Shown piece by piece: positions 5,092 to 5,350 of a DNA stretch of 5,350 bases (positions are counted from its first letter, which is position 1; the number at the start of each line of letters is the position of its first letter). Made by a program: the position numbers and the translations under genes. The DNA is taken from positions 1 to 5,350 of the forward strand of contig CAJTRU010000124.1 of assembly GCA_910579085.1 (NCBI GenBank), read 5' to 3'. This DNA comes from an uncultured Lachnospiraceae bacterium (GTDB lineage: Bacteria; Bacillota; Clostridia; Lachnospirales; Lachnospiraceae). The notes under the pieces were generated by a model. It made no database searches. It was given only the letters and a program-made list of their open reading frames with translations, and was not told where the DNA came from.

Positions 5092-5350
5092 TTAAATATT
5101 TACATTTTCCATAAAATTTTCTAATAATTTTTGAACTGGTAATACGCTTTCTTTTAATAATAATACTGCTTTTCTTTTTAGCCTTTTTATATTTTCTTCA
5201 TCAAGTAATAATATATCCTTATCTCTTAATGCACTAATACAAGATATAAATAAATCATCATTATCAATATTAAGCATTTTCAATATACATTCTATAGAAT
5301 ATTGATTACTAATATCCCCCAAACACTCTACAAGGCGTATATTCCAACGT
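5092..5350 (-). CDS. C-terminal part of a helical, HEAT-repeat-like protein (5' end outside window)
   Basis: The frame is open from the window edge (first full codon at 5349) to the TAA ending at 5092, giving 85 visible residues. It begins RWNIRLVECLGDIS. The pattern suggests paired amphipathic helices: SIECILKMLNI, DDLFISCISALRDKDIL and then a basic, leucine-rich end (IKRLKRKAVLLLKESV, VQKLLENFMENVNI). SCISALRD and WNIRLVECLGDI look like HEAT-type alpha-solenoid repeats, which usually mediate protein binding. A TTG at 5322 could serve as a start, but the coding pattern continues upstream of it, so I treat the gene as truncated by the window. Partner and function cannot be told. It is the first visible gene of the minus-strand block. 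Confidence 0.7.
   Translation of the reverse strand, partial: RWNIRLVECLGDISNQYSIECILKMLNIDNDDLFISCISALRDKDILLLDEENIKRLKRKAVLLLKESVLPVQKLLENFMENVNI

Overview
The window is AT-rich DNA from a Gram-positive, Clostridia-like bacterium. Lachnospiraceae is my best guess. This rests on strong AGGAGG-type ribosome binding sites, AT-biased codons, a LytTR/GHKL two-component pair and a low-GC lipoprotein with a beta-propeller-like body. The placement is inference from style, not from a marker gene.

Layout. The left 2.1 kb (+ strand) is a two-gene operon: a LytTR-family response regulator (47-754) followed 7 nt later by a polytopic GHKL sensor kinase of the AgrC type (762-2072). It ends at a strong intrinsic terminator (2132-2196). 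No agrB- or agrD-like gene is visible beside it. From the terminator to the right edge, everything runs on the minus strand, converging on the TCS operon. In transcription order this is: the C-terminal end of a helical, HEAT-repeat-like protein (5350-5092, cut by the window edge); a decayed ORF with two in-frame stops (5069-4759); a small acidic ORF split by a frameshift (4634-4409); an intact lipoprotein with a beta-propeller-like body (4424-3294); and a protein with a C-terminal GH75 (chitosanase-family) domain whose N-terminus lies in another frame (3210-2190).

How the parts relate. The minus-strand block looks like a degrading accessory cassette. Three of its five genes are broken or frameshifted, whereas the lipoprotein and the visible part of the helical protein are open. 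A perfect 36-bp direct repeat (2210-2245 and 4411-4446) ties the two halves together. At 4411-4446 it carries the end of the small ORF plus the ribosome binding site and start codon of the lipoprotein gene. At 2210-2245 it carries the end of the GH75 gene, and there a vestigial lipoprotein start (MFKFIKK, then stop) follows. So two unrelated proteins share the same C-terminal residues, CYRGTGKCLNL, because each sat directly upstream of a copy of the same lipoprotein gene. This suggests cassette shuffling or duplication upstream of paralogous lipoprotein genes. I speculate that the GH75 protein is a cell-wall-directed effector and that the lipoprotein or the small ORFs are partner or immunity proteins. 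Only gene order, the lipobox and the hydrolase fold support that.
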